Shown piece by piece: positions 63,397 through 64,000 of a stretch of 64,000 nucleotides of DNA. The first letter of the stretch is position 1. Each line of letters begins with the position of its first letter. This DNA comes from Agromyces terreus. Lineage in GTDB: Bacteria > Actinomycetota > Actinomycetes > Actinomycetales > Microbacteriaceae. Below the pieces are notes generated by a model. That model saw only the letters and a list, made by a program, of their open reading frames with translations. It ran no database searches and was not told the DNA's origin. The stretch lies in the NCBI RefSeq assembly GCF_009749465.1, contig NZ_WBIS01000007.1, positions 1 through 64,000 of the forward strand, given 5' to 3'. The translations under genes and the position numbers were made by a program.

Positions 63397-64000
63397 TCAG
63401 CCGATGCGGATCATCTTCTTGTTCACGAACTCGTCGGCGCCGAAACGGCCGAGCTCGCGGCCCGAGCCCGAGCGCTTGATGCCGCCGAACGGCAGCTCGG
63501 CGCCGTCGGCGCCCACGACGTTGACGAAGACCATGCCGGCCTCGATCTTGTCGGCGACGCGCAGCGCCTGCTCGTTGTCGGTCGTGAAGACGTAGGAGCC
63601 GAGGCCGAACGGGGTGTCGTTCGCGAGCTCGACGGCGGCGTCTTCGTCGGCGACCTTGAACACCTGCGCGACGGGGCCGAAGAACTCCTCGTGGAATGCG
63701 TCGGAGCCGGGCTTGACATCGGTGAGGATCGTCGCCGAGTAGTAGTTGCCGTTGCGCGAGCCGCCCGAGTGCAGCGTGGCGCCCTGCGCGACCGCGCGGG
63801 CGACCTGGTCGGCGAGGCCGTCGGCGGCCTTGGCCGAGGAGAGCGGGCCGAGCCCGGTGCCCTCGGCGGCGGGGTCGCCCTCTTCGACGGCGTTCATCGC
63901 GGCCGTGAACTTCTCGAGGAACGGCTCGTAGAGGTCTTCGACGACGATGAAGCGCTTGGCCGCGTTGCAGGCCTGGCCGTTGTTGTCGATGCGGGCCGCC
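63397..64000 (-). CDS. Aldehyde dehydrogenase, succinate-semialdehyde type, C-terminal part (cut by window edge)
   Basis: The visible 200 residues contain the catalytic Cys in NNGQACNAAKRFIVVEDLYEPF, FHEEFFGPVAQVFKV, NDTPFGLGSYVFTTD and PFGGIKRSGSGRELGRFGADEFVNKK, a pattern of the GabD/SSADH class distinct from the gabD at 16479. The N-terminal half lies beyond 64000. It is followed by a terminator and then by a GABA-type permease gene on the same strand, suggesting a second GABA/semialdehyde locus. Confidence 0.88.
   Translation of the reverse strand, partial: AARIDNNGQACNAAKRFIVVEDLYEPFLEKFTAAMNAVEEGDPAAEGTGLGPLSSAKAADGLADQVARAVAQGATLHSGGSRNGNYYSATILTDVKPGSDAFHEEFFGPVAQVFKVADEDAAVELANDTPFGLGSYVFTTDNEQALRVADKIEAGMVFVNVVGADGAELPFGGIKRSGSGRELGRFGADEFVNKKMIRIG

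Overview
The window is very GC-rich (roughly 72%), densely packed and full of 4-bp ATGA/GTGA gene overlaps. Its housekeeping block (tRNA-Trp, secE, nusG, rplK, rplA, with aspC, murB and paired MaoC dehydratases on the same stretch) is the arrangement found in Actinobacteria. Codon use, the repeated GGATGCC/GGCATCC word and CTCGAGAC-type intergenic repeats suggest Microbacteriaceae (Agromyces/Microbacterium-like); this is inference, because no 16S gene is present. I see no insertion sequence, integrase, phage gene or CRISPR array.

Layout. (1) 0-4.7 kb, minus strand: the lower meta-cleavage pathway (semialdehyde dehydrogenase, 2-oxopent-4-enoate hydratase, acylating acetaldehyde dehydrogenase, 4-hydroxy-2-oxovalerate aldolase), with a divergent LysR regulator. 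A near-identical partial copy of the aldolase gene lies at the left edge. (2) 5.9-9.1 kb: an uncharacterised LVIVD-repeat protein and a drug-type exporter. (3) 9.2-21.9 kb: a polyamine/GABA block with an ABC importer, gabT, glutamate dehydrogenase, gabD, putrescine oxidase, a universal stress protein and an APC permease. (4) 22-27.5 kb: amidohydrolase plus MFS carrier facing a TetR regulator, then a second APC permease. (5) 27.7-30 kb: two MaoC-fold dehydratases and murB; murB carries three in-frame 54-bp repeats. (6) 30.2-34.5 kb: a PspC membrane protein divergent from a PspC-type histidine kinase and its regulator. (7) 34.7-44.4 kb: an SRPBCC-DUF1990 fusion, arr (rifamycin ADP-ribosylation), an acyl-CoA ligase, a TetR-controlled DHA2 exporter, and an ABC-2 transporter with its own two-component system. 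(8) 44.6-52 kb: ppc, an ECF42-type sigma factor with three DGPF/YCII proteins behind two matched promoters, a LysE exporter with LysG regulator, and a CsbD protein. (9) 52-64 kb: aspC, dgt, a large membrane-bound hydrolase-like protein, tRNA-Trp-secE-nusG-rplK-rplA, a DUF1801 protein, an APC permease and an aldehyde dehydrogenase cut by the right edge.

How the genes work together. The block at 13.7-21.9 kb can turn putrescine into succinate: the oxidase makes 4-aminobutanal, GabT removes the amine from GABA, the coupled glutamate dehydrogenase regenerates 2-oxoglutarate, and GabD makes succinate. A dedicated 4-aminobutanal dehydrogenase is not obvious. The aldolase/acetaldehyde dehydrogenase pair at 0.2-2.3 kb yields pyruvate and acetyl-CoA from aromatic ring-cleavage products; the ring-cleaving dioxygenase is not in the window.

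The most unusual observations are the tandem repeats inside murB, the aldolase-gene duplication at the left edge, the symmetric TGTCGA-N17-CGTCG promoters between the divergent DGPF genes, the dispersed CTCGAGAC hairpin family, and a roughly six-fold excess of GGATGCC across both strands.
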